Of a stretch of 64,000 nt of DNA, positions 23,480 to 35,060 are shown one piece after another. How positions within the stretch are numbered: position 1 is the stretch's first letter; every line of letters starts with the position of its first letter. This DNA comes from Cryptomeria japonica (taxonomy: Eukaryota > Streptophyta > Pinopsida > Cupressales > Cupressaceae), in assembly GCF_030272615.1 (NCBI RefSeq), contig NC_081415.1:626819740-626883739 (forward strand), given 5' to 3'. Below the pieces are notes generated by a model that saw only the letters and a program-made list of their open reading frames with translations, did no database searches and was not told the DNA's origin. The translations under genes were made by a program, and so were the position numbers.

Positions 23480-24832
23480 TTAATTTGGAATAGGTGCACC
23501 TAACTCAGTAGGTAAGGTGCTTTCTTTATTTGACACAATTTCCTTCTTTTTCCAAATCATCTTTAATTTTTCTTTTATTTCTTTAGTTTCTTTTCTAGGT
23601 TGATCTCTGCAATCTCCAGCTAAGTGTCCTACTTTGTGACAATGAAAACATGCCATACCAGGACTTCTCCATGATCTTCGGTTGTTCATTCCAAAGCTTA
23701 TAAAATAGTTGGCACTTATATGTCCATATCTTCCACAACATTCACACCATATCCTTGTATTGTAATCCCATGGTACTGCAGAATACTGTCGGTAAGGATC
23801 TGTGTGAGTTCGGTAACCTCTAGCATTTGCTCGGTGTGCATACCACATATAGTTCTTTTGCTTAAGCCAACACTTCTTGGTACTATGTCCATATCTATTG
23901 CAGTTTTTACAAAACCCTTTGAATTTTGCCTTCTGATAATTGTTAACAGACTTCGTCCTACATTGATTAGATGTGTGACCATATTTATTGCAATTGTAAC
24001 AATAACCATTGGACTTAGTGACATATGGTTGCTTACCTTTTCTGATTTGGCATATGTTGGTAGTGTGACCTTGATTTCCACAGTAGTTGCAAATAGGCTT
24101 CTTTCTTTTGATGTTATTCTTGTTTCCAGCTTGCTTTGATGATTCTCCTCTCTCGGTAGTATGAATTCCTTTCTGGGTAGAGACTTTTCCTTTGTAACTG
24201 AGTCCTACATCTTTGTTGGGTCATCTTGTATTCAGTTGCTCATCTAACATTTTTTATGCTTCATAACTCTTCTTCGATGTTTCTTTGGATTTATTCTTTG
24301 TTTCAAGTTCATCAGTTAACTTTGATACTTCAAGTTTCAATGCTTGATTCTCATCATTCTTCAGAATTGCTTCATGATGTGCATAACCTAGTTGATGTGA
24401 TAGGTTTTTTTGAATTCTAGTTAACCTTGTGATTTCATCATTCTTATCAGATACTAAGACTTCAAGTTGTTGTTTCTCTCTCTATAGATCTCTTGCTTTA
24501 TCCTCAGCTGTCCTCAATGCATCAAGATTTTCAGTCATCTGTGTGCTGAAATGTTCATGTTCTCTTTTCATTGCTTTCAGTTGATCAGCTAGTGCTTTGT
24601 TTTTTTCTTTCAATAATCCAATCATTTCTTCAATCTCTTCAGATATACTATTCTCAGATGATGTCTCAATTTGTTCCACTAACTCTTGAGAGTCCTGCAA
24701 ATCATCAGATAATCTTGTTCTCACTTTCAGAGATTTTTGTATTTGTCTTTGCATGTCTGCAATCACTTGATTAGCATGATCCAGCTCTTCTTATAGATAC
24801 ACAATCCTCCGAGATTGTTTATAGCCTTCCAT
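23480..24832 (-). pseudogene. Element B gag-like frame: coiled coil plus five zinc knuckles
   Basis: Starts at ATG 24832, 49 bp after the primer site, and reads in one frame of about 450 codons to a stop just left of 23480, with stops near 24791, 24482, 24246 and 24223. The N-terminal half is a long coiled coil (EELDHANQVIADMQRQIQ, LKEKNKALADQLKAMKRE, DENQALKLEVSKL). The C-terminal half carries five CX2CX4HX4C knuckles: CNYCGNQGHTTNIC, CYNCNKYGHTSNQC, CKNCNRYGHSTKKC, CECCGRYGHISANY (last Cys lost) and CFHCHKVGHLAGDC. Such knuckles bind retroelement RNA in the particle. There is no capsid-type gag domain before the coiled coil, so either it was deleted or B's gag has this unusual form. Confidence 0.78.
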
Positions 24833-24880
24833 TGATAAGATCTTTCTCTTTAGGTAGTCAAACCCTTTTCCAAGATTCAA

Positions 24881-24892
24881 GCTCTGATACCA
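24881..24892 (-). other. Primer-binding site of element B (initiator-Met type)
   Basis: TGGTATCAGAGC on the minus strand, three bases after the LTR end TAACA. This is the standard copia site matching the 3' end of initiator Met tRNA. Confidence 0.92.
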
Positions 24893-24894
24893 AT

Positions 24895-25995
24895 TGTTAG
24901 GCCCAATATGGAAAGCTAATGTACTGAGAGGGGAGGGATGAATCAGTACTCTAAAAGTTTTCTTCAATAATAACTTTATTGTTATGCATAAACCAAATAA
25001 TGCAGTAACATAATATAAAGCTAAAACAAATAGATAACAATCATACATGATTCACTCCATAACACATATATTTTGGTTACGCACAAACTCTTGGTTAGAG
25101 AGAAAAACTACGGTGGGGATGGTTAGAGCTAAATGTTTAGCTATTTCTGATAGCTTACCCTGTTAGGAGTAACAATATCTATTAGATCTACCTTGCTAAA
25201 GGATTTTACAACACTTCATCTAAATGCTGCACCTGGTTAGAGGCTTTACAATTTATAGACTTGATTAGAGTCTTTTACCCTGTTAAAGGTTTCTCTTACA
25301 ACTTCAAAATATTACAATAAAATTATTACAAATATCTGCAACTTTACATCTGGAATGTTATAGTAGATTCTATGTGCTCAGAATAAGATTGCCTTGCTTA
25401 TAGCATACCTCGGTAACCCATATAGTAACTCGGTAAACCCTTCTGTTTACTCTGTTCTTCGACTGTTCTCTGAAAACCTTCTCGGTGACCTTTATGTCTC
25501 TGTAACAGTATTCTTACACTCATGCACACACCTCTTTAACTCTTAACTCATGTTGTATAAATAGATCTCTTATGACGGTGATCCTTTCATTGATTCGATC
25601 TTACAAACACGATTTATTGAATGAATAACCATGCCAATTATTTCATTGGTTAAATGACATCAAAATCATACACAATCTTTAAGTGCAATTTCCAATGTGA
25701 TAACGGTTAGATGTGCCTCGATCTTGTAACACATTTTCATATGCATGTACAGGTTCAATGAATCTGGTAACACATTTCACTCGGTGTATATCAACTCGGT
25801 GTGTCATCTTTGCTGCTCGATAGACATGTAAAGATACTCGGTAGATAGCTCGATTTATACTGCATTCTGTGACTGCTTTCTTCTATAACCGACTAGACTG
25901 TGCATATCGATTGAATATCTCAGTAATAGATAACCGACTAGAGTATATAGTATAACTTTGACATAAAACTAATGGCAATATGATAAGTAGTAACA
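24895..25995 (-). repeat. Element B 5' LTR
   Basis: 1101 bp. On the minus strand it starts TGTTACTACTT and ends GGGCCTAACA. Many scattered differences from 5009-6135 show it is much older than R1. Confidence 0.93.
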
Positions 25996-26000
25996 GTTGG
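25996..26000. repeat. Target-site duplication of element B (right copy, GTTGG)
   Basis: Matches 5004-5008. Confidence 0.95.
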
Positions 26001-26159
26001 AGCAGTCTGACCAGCTACAGCAGCAGTATAACCATTCTTTGTAACTTCCTAGATGTCTTTACCAATGCAATTCAGATGTGTCTCTATCCTAATCTTCCAT
26101 ATCTCATAGTTGGTTCCATCAAGTTTAGGACTGTCCTTCCTAAAATCATTAGTAGTCAT
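26001..26159 (-). pseudogene. Element A gag, first 53 codons
   Basis: Minus-strand ATG at 26157-26159, 43 bp after the primer site. It has the standard copia gag opening LDGTNYEIWKIRIETHL. One stop interrupts KDI-EVTKNGY, where TAG replaces the usual Trp codon. The frame runs into the GTTGG duplication and continues across element B at 5008 as TTLAKDEENDC. The join is exact. Confidence 0.93.
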
Positions 26160-26201
26160 TAGATCTCCTCAAGTTGTTAAACTTTTGCAAAAGAGGACTA
26201 A

Positions 26202-26213
26202 GCTCTGATACCA
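26202..26213 (-). other. Primer-binding site of element A (initiator-Met type)
   Basis: TGGTATCAGAGC on the minus strand, two bases after the LTR end CCTAACA. Confidence 0.92.
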
Positions 26214-26215
26214 AT

Positions 26216-27317
26216 TGTTAGGTCCCGGAGACAACTAAGAGGGGGTGGGGGGGGGTGTGAATCAATTGTCTAATAAATTCAAATAAAAAACCATTAAACC
26301 AACTTAATGCTTAATATCGGTAAACCAGTTAAGTATGTCAGTAGACAGTGTTACCAGTAAATTTCTATACCGGTAAAGATTAATGCATGAAACATAAACA
26401 TAAAGTCATCCACAACACACAACACCAATATTTGTACGTGGAAACCCTGTAAGGGGAAAAACCACGTTGGGAAACCTTACCCACAATCAGATGATACTAC
26501 TGCAGATAGTAAGTGTACATAAATGGGGTCTGCACATGCAGAAAGGCCAACAGCCTAGAGCTCACTGCTCAATCACAAAATGGGAGTCACATTGACTACA
26601 GTTGGATGGCTAAATCCAATAAGAATGTACTACACAAAAAAGCATCTTCATATGCTGGATTCAGTACCGGTGTAATGCTGATATGCTTCTACAAAAAACC
26701 TAGCTTCACCTTCAAATGATGTCTTCATGTATACCTCTGCTTAATCTTGCATATACCTTCTCACAATCCTTTTTCTTGCATTCCACATTCGATCTTACAA
26801 ATAAGATCTTACATTTATACCATAACCTAAGACCAATTTTAGTAGGTCGGCTCTAAAAGATATTACAATAAAAACATTTTATAAACAATATAATATCTTA
26901 TGCAATAATCGATTGAACATGTCGGCTTAATGCATTTACAACAATAATAAATCATCTCCATAGCATGCCATGCTGATCTGGAAAAGATAAACCTACCGGT
27001 ATAACCCTAGGTAACCCTGGACCTATTTGCCGATAAAAGCAAATATGTAAATATGAATATACCAATGATTAATTCTTCAAAACAAAGTGTCCACATGATG
27101 TCTTCGACATTACCAAGTGTCTTCGACATTACCAAGTGTCTTCCAAGTGTCGGTGATCATTATATCCTGCCGGTGAACATTATATCCTGCCTGTGAACCA
27201 TATACCAGTAATTGTGCAATAGTTACTTGCTTGTCAGTGAATGCTGCTGGATCTCCAAAGTGCTAGTGTTTTAGTAGGTGTTGACATCAATGACAAAACC
27301 ATACCAAAATACCAACA
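26216..27317 (-). repeat. Element A 5' LTR
   Basis: 1102 bp; minus-strand start TGTTGGTATTTTGG, end GGGACCTAACA. It shows the C-rich run near its end (26240-26260) that is also seen near the end of the C LTR. It abuts copia RNase H of element C at 27318, so A sits inside C. The 3' LTR is outside the window. Confidence 0.88.
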
Positions 27318-27535
27318 ATAAATATTTGAAAAAATCTGGTATTGCATGCTAGGACCAAGCATATTGAGCTTAAGTATCATTTCTTGAGAGAAAAGGTTCA
27401 GAATAAAGAGGTTGTGTTAGAACATGGTTCCAGTAAGGAGCAACTAGCAGACATATTCACTAAGCCCTTACCGAAGACTACATTTATCTATTTGAGAGGT
27501 GCATTAGGGGTTCTACCCCTTCATGAAGTAAATTA
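27318..27535 (+). pseudogene. Element C: RNase H C-terminus of a Ty1/copia pol
   Basis: Plus-strand frame from 27318 to TAA at 27533-27535. It reads INI, a TGA where Ser is usual, then KNLVLHARTKHIELKYHFLR, VLEHGSSKEQLADIFTKPL and the usual short copia tail. This is the last 70 residues of RNase H, close to the part that element A lacks but on the opposite strand and from a different copy. The rest of C's pol should lie beyond A's far end, outside the window. Confidence 0.88.
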
Positions 27536-27876
27536 AAGATGTGTGCTCCACATCAGTCAGGTACTATCATGTTAGATCTTACAAGATTGATGTGTTAATA
27601 GATGCTACTCCATAGGGGGAGTAGCATAGTGGAGCCCGGAAGCTTGTGCCTCCACTTTGGCATTGTTGTCAAAGGGGGAGAAGATATATGTTTGAAGGTC
27701 AATATGCAAAGGGGAGATGAAATAAGTGGTGTGAGAAGTGATTGAGCAAAGTGCACACTGACCAGTCCAGGTGGTGGTGGTGATCTTTTAAGTTGAACTG
27801 GTATATGTTATTGAGAATGGTGTAGATACTAAGCAATGATACACTGAGTATTGCCATCAATGCCAAAGGGGGAGAT
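27536..27876 (+). other. Element C 3' untranslated region and polypurine tract
   Basis: Non-coding, with several purine runs typical of this copia group (gtcaaagggggagaag near 27668). The functional tract is aaagggggagat at 27865-27876, directly before the LTR. Confidence 0.8.
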
Positions 27877-29255
27877 TGTTGGCATATGATGAAGTTGTGA
27901 TAATGCATGTTGTCATTGATGTCAATAAGTGCTCAAGTAGGTGAACTGGTATGAAGATCATAAGCGGTTATGGTCAATCAGGATGGAGTGGACCGGTGTT
28001 GGGGTTCACTAATTGTGACTATCAGTTGGTAGTCTCGGTTTAGCTCTAGGGTTACTAGTTTGGCTTGTGTGGTGCAACCGATGATGTTTTGTGACCAGTT
28101 AGTTAAGGAATAAGGATAAGGGTCGAGATACCACGTCAGCTATTTGCACATGAAGGATTTCTTTGTGATTCTTGCACGTGAAGATTGAATGCATTGAATG
28201 CCTACCTCAGGAATGAACATTTTTCTTAGCGGTGTGTGAAGAGCGCGTGATGGGTTACTGATTTTCAGATGCGGTGAAGATTGGATGATGCAGAATGTCT
28301 TGAGATCTATTTTAGATCATTTCATTCTATGTAATGTGCTTGGATGGTTAGGATTGGACCGCTTGTAAGTGTAAACTTGAAATATTTAGGGTTTACGGTT
28401 TATGCTACCAATCTGTTGTTGTCTATAAGTTTGATGAGTTTTGTTATTGTAGTGGTTGGCAAAAGTTGTATTTGTGTCCACATGTTGGAGATTTGATACT
28501 TGCCAAACTAGAGTGAGGAATCTATCGAGTGTGATTGCAGAAGAGAGGAACTAAAAAGGATCTGCCTTAGCAAGAATTGTTATCAAATCGGTGTTTTACC
28601 TGTTGTCTTCTAATCATTTCAACAGAAGGTAAATACCTTGACCAGGTAGCTTTAATAGGATTTGTTGTAAATCCTCTAACCAAGTGGTTCAAGGTTATTG
28701 AGTTATTTAAATCTTGTAGCGAGGTAACTCCTAACAAGGTTTCAACCTTTAACAGGGTATATAGCCATCCCTTAACAGGGTGATCCCTAATAGGACCGGT
28801 TCCTAACAGGACCTTTATTGTAAAGTCTTTAACTGAAATAGGCTCCTAATAGAGTGGACTTCAAAAGAGTTCACAAACAGCTTGTGGGTATTCATTCCCA
28901 CTGTGGTTTTTTTCATTTGGGTTTCCACATGAAAAATCTGTGTGTTATGGGTTGTGAGGTTTTCATGTGATGATTGTGTGGTTTTGATTAAGTTAGATAT
29001 GTATGCATTGTTAAATGGTTGTGGTATTATTGGTACAACTCATGGATGATTATATAAAAAAAGAAGTTATCAAGGTTTGAGATCTATTGAATATTGTTTG
29101 AAGTATTTTTGTTTAACCGGTATAGCTATGGTCAAGTTCAGTGGTGAAGACAACCGGCCAACTGTGTTTTGATATGACAAAGTGTTGAAGCAGTTTTTTT
29201 TTGTGTACGGATTCACCCCCCCCCCCCCCCCCCTCTCAGTACCAGTTAGGACCTT
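27877..29255 (+). repeat. Element C 3' LTR
   Basis: Starts TGTTGGCATATGATG after the purine tract. The end is set near 29255, after the C-run at 29217-29233 and caccag-like bases, by comparison with the LTR end of element A. The exact last base is uncertain because the terminal TAACA-like bases are altered. It shares with A the phrase gtcattgatgtcaa near its start. Confidence 0.75.
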
Positions 29256-29399
29256 ATTATTTCATCATTATTCATCATGTAGAACAATATCCAAAGACTC
29301 ACATATCTCCTCAAAATATAAAGAGACCTCTTCCAAGTGTTGTACAAAAGTATCTACAATCATGTCAACCTCTAAAGAATGATCATATAGAGAATGCAC

Positions 29400-31123
29400 A
29401 AGAGGGTCAAAGTGTTCCCTCGCAACAATCTAAGAAGGATCATCTTCATCAAAGAGAAGATGAATTTCATCAATGATGTCTCCCAAATCTGCAATGTAGG
29501 ACTCCACAAACAAACCTGCAATGTCTATCAAGTAGTCATCTCATGAAACTGAAGCTGGAAGACATCAAATATTTTGTTGCATTGAATCACAAGAAGGCAA
29601 AATTGTCGCACTAGCTGCATCATCATGTGCAATAGGTGGTGTGATATCAATAGGATGAGATTAAATAGAAGGCTCAAGAACGGGGTCACATGTGAGAATC
29701 CCCATGTTCACATACCCAAATTTCTCCTCAAAATTTGAATCATCAACATAGGAAGATTCAACCTCATCAATAGGACCAAAATGTGAAAAAGAGTAAAATC
29801 GAGATGCATGATCAACCACCCCAGTCACCATGATAGCTCTAGTCTCCAAGTCTCTAATGATAACTGAATTAGGTGCGAACTCCATAGTTTCCTACTTGCC
29901 CCATGTGTGATTTGATAGATGGAAAGAAGATTGTTTGTCAAGTGGGGTACACACAACACATCATTGAAGGAGTTATCCCCAATGGAAATAGATCCTTTCC
30001 CAATCACATCCATGTATGTATGATTTCCCATAAAAATATTTGGCATGTGGCAAGGCTCAAATGAAGAGAACATAGACTGTGAAGATGCCATATGATGAGA
30101 AGCCCCTAAATCTAGAAGCCATGTCCCTGAATCATGACTTGTAGTAGCGAAAAGAGCTTGTCCCTTTCCTTTATCTGTCCCAAAAAAGTGATCCTTTCCT
30201 TTATCCTTGGAAGAAGAAGTATATGTAGACATTCTAGAAGGTAGGTTGATTTTGTTCTTCTCAAGAAGATTCTTCAACTCATCAATATCCTTCTTGTAAC
30301 AATGATGTTCATCATGTCCTGACTTCTTGCAATATGCACAAAAAAGATTGTCCTTATATGATTTCCTCTTAGGTGAGAATGGTGAATTACCTTGTTGTGG
30401 AAAGGATGATTATGCTCCATCTTGTTGTGGTTTTGACTTAGGTTGATTTTGATTCTTGCCTTTTCCTTGATTGCTTTGATTCCCTTTATCAGCCACCAAA
30501 TCTTGTGATTTTGAAGATTTGAGAATCCCCATCTTGGTCAAATTAGATTTCTCAAGTATCAACATCTCCGTAAATGAATCAAATGAGGGAGAAGTGTATG
30601 CGGAACCTTGAGCTAACCTATGGGTATAAAAGCTAGATACAAAGGTTGCATACTTTGAATGAAGCTTGTCCAACAAGTTATAAACCAATTGATCATCCTT
30701 TTTGTCAATTCCACAATCCTTTAGCTTTGCTCTTAGCTCAATTGCTTTTGTGACATAATCTTGGATTTTATCAAAATCCTTGGGATCCAAAGTTGTGAGT
30801 TCACTATCAAGCTTGTAGCGCTTAATCTCATCAACTTGACCATACAATTTCTCATAAATATCCCAAGCCTCTTTAATTATAGTACACTTATTGATGTGAA
30901 AAATGAGGTCATCTAATACATACTTTCTAAGAGTTCCAAGTGCCATAGCATTCTTAGTAATTCATTCAATTTGAGCATTACGATCAGCCTTAGGATCAGG
31001 TGGTGTTGTTATAGTTTCATTCACATAATGAATGAGTCATTTTTCCATTAGTTTACTCCATGCCTTTATCTTCGATGAAGCATAATTATGAGGAGTTAAA
31101 GGTGAAAAGTTAGGAGAACCCAT
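29400..31123 (-). pseudogene. Element H gag, zinc knuckle, protease and pre-integrase region
   Basis: One frame from ATG at 31121-31123. Copia gag helices (AWDIYEKLYGQVDE, LTTLDPKDFDKIQDYV, LVYNLLDKLHSKYATF) are followed by a Lys/Gln/Asn-rich linker, a TAA at about 30410, the knuckle CAYCKKSGHDEHHC, and a protease WLLDLGASHHM in which the usual DSGA or DTGA reads DLGA. Next come VLCVPHLTNNLLSI and the pre-integrase phrase SVIIRDLETRAIMVTG. Below 29661 an acidic open stretch with further stops continues in frame to about 29270 but shows no integrase motif. Two stops also lie near 31050 and 30960. It is inactive. Confidence 0.82.
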
Positions 31124-31944
31124 AGCACCAAAATGAAAAAACACAAGATAGAGAGAGTCACATCACACAAGACACCCCCCCAAATTACTCAATCAAGAAA
31201 CCCCCCCCCCAAAATGGTGATTTGGCACTTTATACTTAGTGCATATACAATGGGCCACTTACAAAAAAAGGCAAGGTGGACTTCTGATTTCAACTTTACA
31301 ACTTCTCAAAATGAGATATAAGAGACTTCAACAAATACTGCTAGTGATCTAAACTGAGATCCAAGCTAAATACAAGTACCAAATAGGCCAAAAAATGACT
31401 AAATATTGAAAGTGCAATTTCTACTCAAAATCATTGCAAACTAATGGCAGATTATGAAAGTAGACAAAAAATTATGCACTTTCAAAAAAAATTGGCACCT
31501 GAAAAGGTGTCCATATGAGCCCAAACGAAGCCTCCAAAGTTGTAAAAATTGGGATTTCACGATTTCAGAAAAACCTGTATCCAAAAATTAGAAAATTTTT
31601 GCACCACTGTACAGATCACGAAATTCTACCCCAAAACAAAAAAACTTTCTCCAAAAAAGGAGTCTGGATGAGTGAGATATCACTATTTGAAAATTGCCTG
31701 CAAAATTATAATTTTTGGAAAATTTACATTGCAGCTTCAAATTTCAAATGCCTCTAGATTTGGCCTTCGAAGTCCGATTTGGATGAAACAAAAGGAAAAA
31801 CTGACTTTCTTGAACGTCCTCAATCCAATGGTGACCTCAGATTTGACCTATCAAGCTTCAATAATAACCTGCTAGAAAGCTCCAAAATGCAAACCCCAAA
31901 TAACATCAAATTTCTCTCAATTAGCAAACCAATGGCACTCTAAT
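31124..31944. other. Element H untranslated leader
   Basis: Between gag and the primer site. No gene or clear motif seen. Confidence 0.6.
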
Positions 31945-31957
31945 GGCTTTGATACCA
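31945..31957 (-). other. Primer-binding site of element H
   Basis: TGGTATCAAAGCC on the minus strand, directly after the LTR end CTCACA. One base differs from the usual initiator-Met-type site. Confidence 0.85.
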
Positions 31958-32419
31958 TGTGAGATTTTGCCAAGATCTAAAGGAAATGGAAAGCACAAAT
32001 AAGAGAGAACAAAATGTATGATAGGAATAAACTGTATTCTATCAAGATAAAATATTGATCAACTGGATCATCAATCATTACATACAATGAATATGAGCCT
32101 GCTTATATAGGCAAGGCTATATGGATATGTGAGCACACAAACATGACATGTGGCTCAATAAGAAAAAAGGGTAGGTAGTAAATAGGTGTGGTAGGTAGGA
32201 GAAATAATATAATATTTCACATGAGGTGGATCACCCACCGAAGGTGGAATGTAATAACAAGATAAGACCACAAAAGGTGGAATTTCTCCTACACACACTA
32301 TCACAATGTGGCACAAACACCCAAGTGTCTCATACCCAAACTAGTATGATATGCATGTACCTAAGTAAACTTAAGTAAGGTGTAATAATATCCAACATGA
32401 ATAATTAATTACACCAACA
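31958..32419 (-). repeat. Element H 5' LTR
   Basis: 462 bp; minus-strand start TGTTGGTGTAATTAATT, end AAAATCTCACA. A likely TATA box, TATATAAG, is the reverse complement of 32102-32109. Confidence 0.85.
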
Positions 32420-32789
32420 ATCATTAATGTTGTAGGATCTTGTTGGGTTGCTTTGAGATCTTCCTTTGTCAAATTATGTCATATTTCATCCAGGGAAGGC
32501 ATCTTGTTCAGGTTTTTAGACATTGTTGTGGGTGTGTAACCCCGTTTTTGTTATTGTGTGGATAGATCCATATTCCATGTTGGGTTGACCAAGGGGTCAT
32601 TGTTAGGATCCATTTGATTTTTTGCCTTTTGAGCACGCGTTAATGGCATGAATATTGCTTTGTAGTGATCTTGACTCTCTAAGATATGTATGCAAGACCT
32701 TTTTAAATGCAACTACTTATGCTTCTATGACTTCCTAAATGCAAACAATGTGATCTATGAATGAAGGCTTGCTATCTAGGATTTTGAAA

Positions 32790-33446
32790 TTCGGACACGA
32801 GATTTTCAGCGTATTGTCGGAAAGCTTCAAACTCAGTCTCTTCTTTAATTCGGTTTTCGAGGTCTATGTCTATTTGTACTGATTTTCAAACTTCTTCATC
32901 TATGATAGCCTGGACTATGTCGTATTGTTTTTGATCAATTATTAATTCCTCAGCAAGGGTATTTAAACTATTAATTATTTCTAATTGAATGTTGTTTGCC
33001 CCAAGATTTGGTTGTTCAAATGGGAATTGATCATTTCCTTTTAGACCCATGCATTGAAGATTACTATGCAAACAATGCAGACTCCAAAAATGAATGAATG
33101 ATACCTAAAATGATGGACACTTTTTCTTTTTCTAACACGGTTTGAGGAATGTTGATATGGTCTTCTCTACCAATTGTCTAATGGCTTCTTTTTCAGCTGC
33201 TCTTTGTATCTTTTTCCTTAGTTTCTCATCAAGGCGAACAAACTTTCGGATTTTATCATCTATGACGGCCTCAACTGTATCATATTGGGCATGATTGATT
33301 CTTACTTCCCAAGCGAGGTTATCTAAACCACCAATTATTTTTAATTGGCCAGTGTTTGGTCCAAGATTTGGTTGTTTGAATGGGAATTCTCCATCTCCTT
33401 TAATACCCATGGACTTAAGTATGATTCCTATAGTCGAACGTGACAC
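32790..33446 (-). pseudogene. Element G first coding region with a duplicated 85-residue module
   Basis: Two open stretches (33446-33132 and 33071-32886, extending to about 32790) encode related sequence. Shared features are MGIKG or MGLKG, FPFKQPNLG or FPFEQPNLG, then L-LA-E, QYD-V-A-ID and a charged helix. This is a tandem duplication at protein level. The position after the leader suggests the N-terminal part of gag. I do not recognise the domain. Stops lie between and after the copies. Confidence 0.5.
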
Positions 33447-34917
33447 TAATCTTGAGGTACTTTGGTGAAATGACTTGTGTGAGGACTTTGTGTGATGATT
33501 CTAATGGAACTTCTACATGAATTAAATACCTAGGACCTGTGATCACTTGAAAGTAACATTTTCATCAATTTTGAATTTGTCCAAAAGGTTTGGTTTTGAC
33601 GTTGGTTTTGTTGTTGGCACTTGTTTTTTTTCTTGTTGAACACTGAAACTTTTGACTTTGTTTTGATTTGTATCTTCCAATGTTTTGAATTTGTTGAAGT
33701 ATATAAAAGGACACAACAGTCACATCAAAAATAATAAAACTATGAATATAGAAATTGTTTAGGAAAGTTTTTCAGATTTCCATGAATGTTGGAATCTTTT
33801 TCAAGACCCCATTTTGTTTTCATTGTATTTGGATAATTTGATATCAGATAGACTCTCCTAATGTCAAAAGGTCACAAGTATTATCACAGCCCACATCTTG
33901 ATACTCTGTCAACTCAAACAGTCATGTCACACCCTAGGGTGCGCCCATTTTTTTGCCTTTTTCTGGAAATTAGATCAAAGAAGATTTCTCCTTAATTGGT
34001 CTGTTATCCTGTGAGATTTATGGTGAGTCTCTTGGGAGCAAATTCTTCCTCACCCTTGCACTATGATAAAACAAGTGTCTAGTTATTGACTTGTCTTGGC
34101 TTTTAATTTCTATGGTGTTTAGACAGGGTTTCATTCAAGTGGTCACAATTAGTAGCGTTTTACACTGTGTTGAGGGAAGTCTCCCACTCTATAGAGGTTA
34201 CGCTCTACAAATTTTAATGTACTGTATAGGCATTGATGGAGGCATAACATCGTTGTGACAGCATGTAACATAGGCATTGATGGAGGCATAACATCGTTGT
34301 GACAGCATGTAACATAGGCATTGATGGAGGCATAACATCGTTGTGACAGCATGTAACACTCGTCGCATATGATTTTCATCACATACACATTTTATTATAG
34401 TGGCTTGGATTACTTGGCTTTAGTCATTGGACACTTAGGTCATTCCCCTCTCACCGACCTTAATGGCACCCTAAGGGCAACTCGGGAGGGCAGGCCTTCT
34501 AAAGGATTTAATTGCAAAAAATAAAGGAAAGCATGAATGAAGAGAGTCTATTTTTTTGATCACCCATTGAAGGGGAGAGCATAATACCTATCTCCTCGAA
34601 GACACAAAAAACAAAGTTCTTTTTATCCCTTCATTGCAATGATTTTCTATTCTAAGTGGAGATGTTGCTCCACACAGACATGGTGTTCATTTTAACCAGC
34701 ATAGCAATGATGAAATTTGTTTTGTTATTTTATTAAAGAAGAACCAAAAAGAAGTGTTTCTAGGCCACCCCTATAGAAAAATAATAATGTTAGTCAACAC
34801 ACGGTCGACTATCTAGCCTAATTTTCAGGTTATAGAGTTCTGTCTTTTCATAGACAGAAATATATCCTGGTAAAAACCAGAACTGTAACAAAATAGAAAA
34901 TAAAAAATTGAATCTAT
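33447..34917. other. Element G leader, distal part
   Basis: Non-coding. It includes the two blocks of the shared leader module (34595-34390, minus strand) and the 44 bp triplication described separately. Confidence 0.65.
34226..34357. repeat. Perfect 44 bp tandem triplication
   Basis: Three copies (34226-34269, 34270-34313, 34314-34357), identical by eye, each starting ataggcattgatgg. Open frames across it on the minus strand are a by-product of the repeat. Confidence 0.93.
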
Positions 34918-35060
34918 CAAATGCAACTAAACTACTAATCAAATGTGAACTGATATCATATCAAATGTGAAATGACAAACCATCAATTATGAATTATTAT
35001 ATAAGCAATTGCGATATGATGACTGATCAATTGCGATGTGATGTGATAGCAATTACGACT
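34918..35060. repeat. Element G phased array 1: seven copies every 22 bp
   Basis: The word caattgcgat and its decayed forms (caaatgtgaa, caattatgaa, caattacgac) start at 34918, 34940, 34962, 34984, 35006, 35028 and 35050, an exact 22 bp period. In the element's own orientation (minus) the core reads ATCGCAATTG. Confidence 0.8.

Larger units (their letters stand above)
5009..25995 (-). mobile_element. Element B: copia-like LTR retrotransposon without pol, itself split by R1
   Basis: Two LTRs of about 1.1 kb (5009-6135 and 24895-25995) begin TGTTA and end TAACA on the minus strand and are flanked by GTTGG. Inside the 5' LTR lies a primer site identical to the initiator-Met site of copia elements, and before the 3' LTR a purine tract. 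With R1 removed, the interior is about 5.7 kb. It holds a gag-like coiled-coil/zinc-knuckle frame and a long unknown frame. I saw no protease, integrase, RT or RNase H motif, so B would depend on enzymes from elsewhere. LTR divergence is clearly higher than for R1, with many scattered differences plus gaps. Confidence 0.92.
1264..27317 (-). mobile_element. Element A: Ty1/copia retrotransposon, interrupted by element B, 3' end missing
   Basis: On the minus strand, reading down from 27317: 5' LTR (27317-26216), primer-binding site (26213-26202), gag start (26159), then a 21 kb interruption by element B with a 5 bp target duplication, then the rest of gag, protease, integrase, reverse transcriptase and RNase H down to 1264, where LTR D cuts it. 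The order gag-PR-IN-RT-RH is that of Ty1/copia. Joining the two sides of the B insertion restores a continuous gag frame, which proves the order of events. The element is dead: several stops, one frameshift and changed catalytic residues. Confidence 0.92.
29256..32419 (-). mobile_element. Element H: Ty1/copia retrotransposon, 5' part only
   Basis: On the minus strand: 5' LTR 32419-31958, primer site, gag from 31123, protease, and the region before integrase down to about 29400. Integrase and RT are absent. The break lies at element C's LTR, so C probably inserted into H. The short LTR (462 bp) and different primer variant set it apart from A, B and C. Confidence 0.82.

Noticed and set aside
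23716..24081. 121-codon minus-strand ORF in element B
   Set aside because: Wrong frame of the zinc-knuckle region; the five CCHC motifs read in the frame of 23480-24832.
24881..24892. Initiator-Met-like sequences as tRNA genes
   Set aside because: Only the 12 bp primer complement is present at each LTR edge; no cloverleaf.
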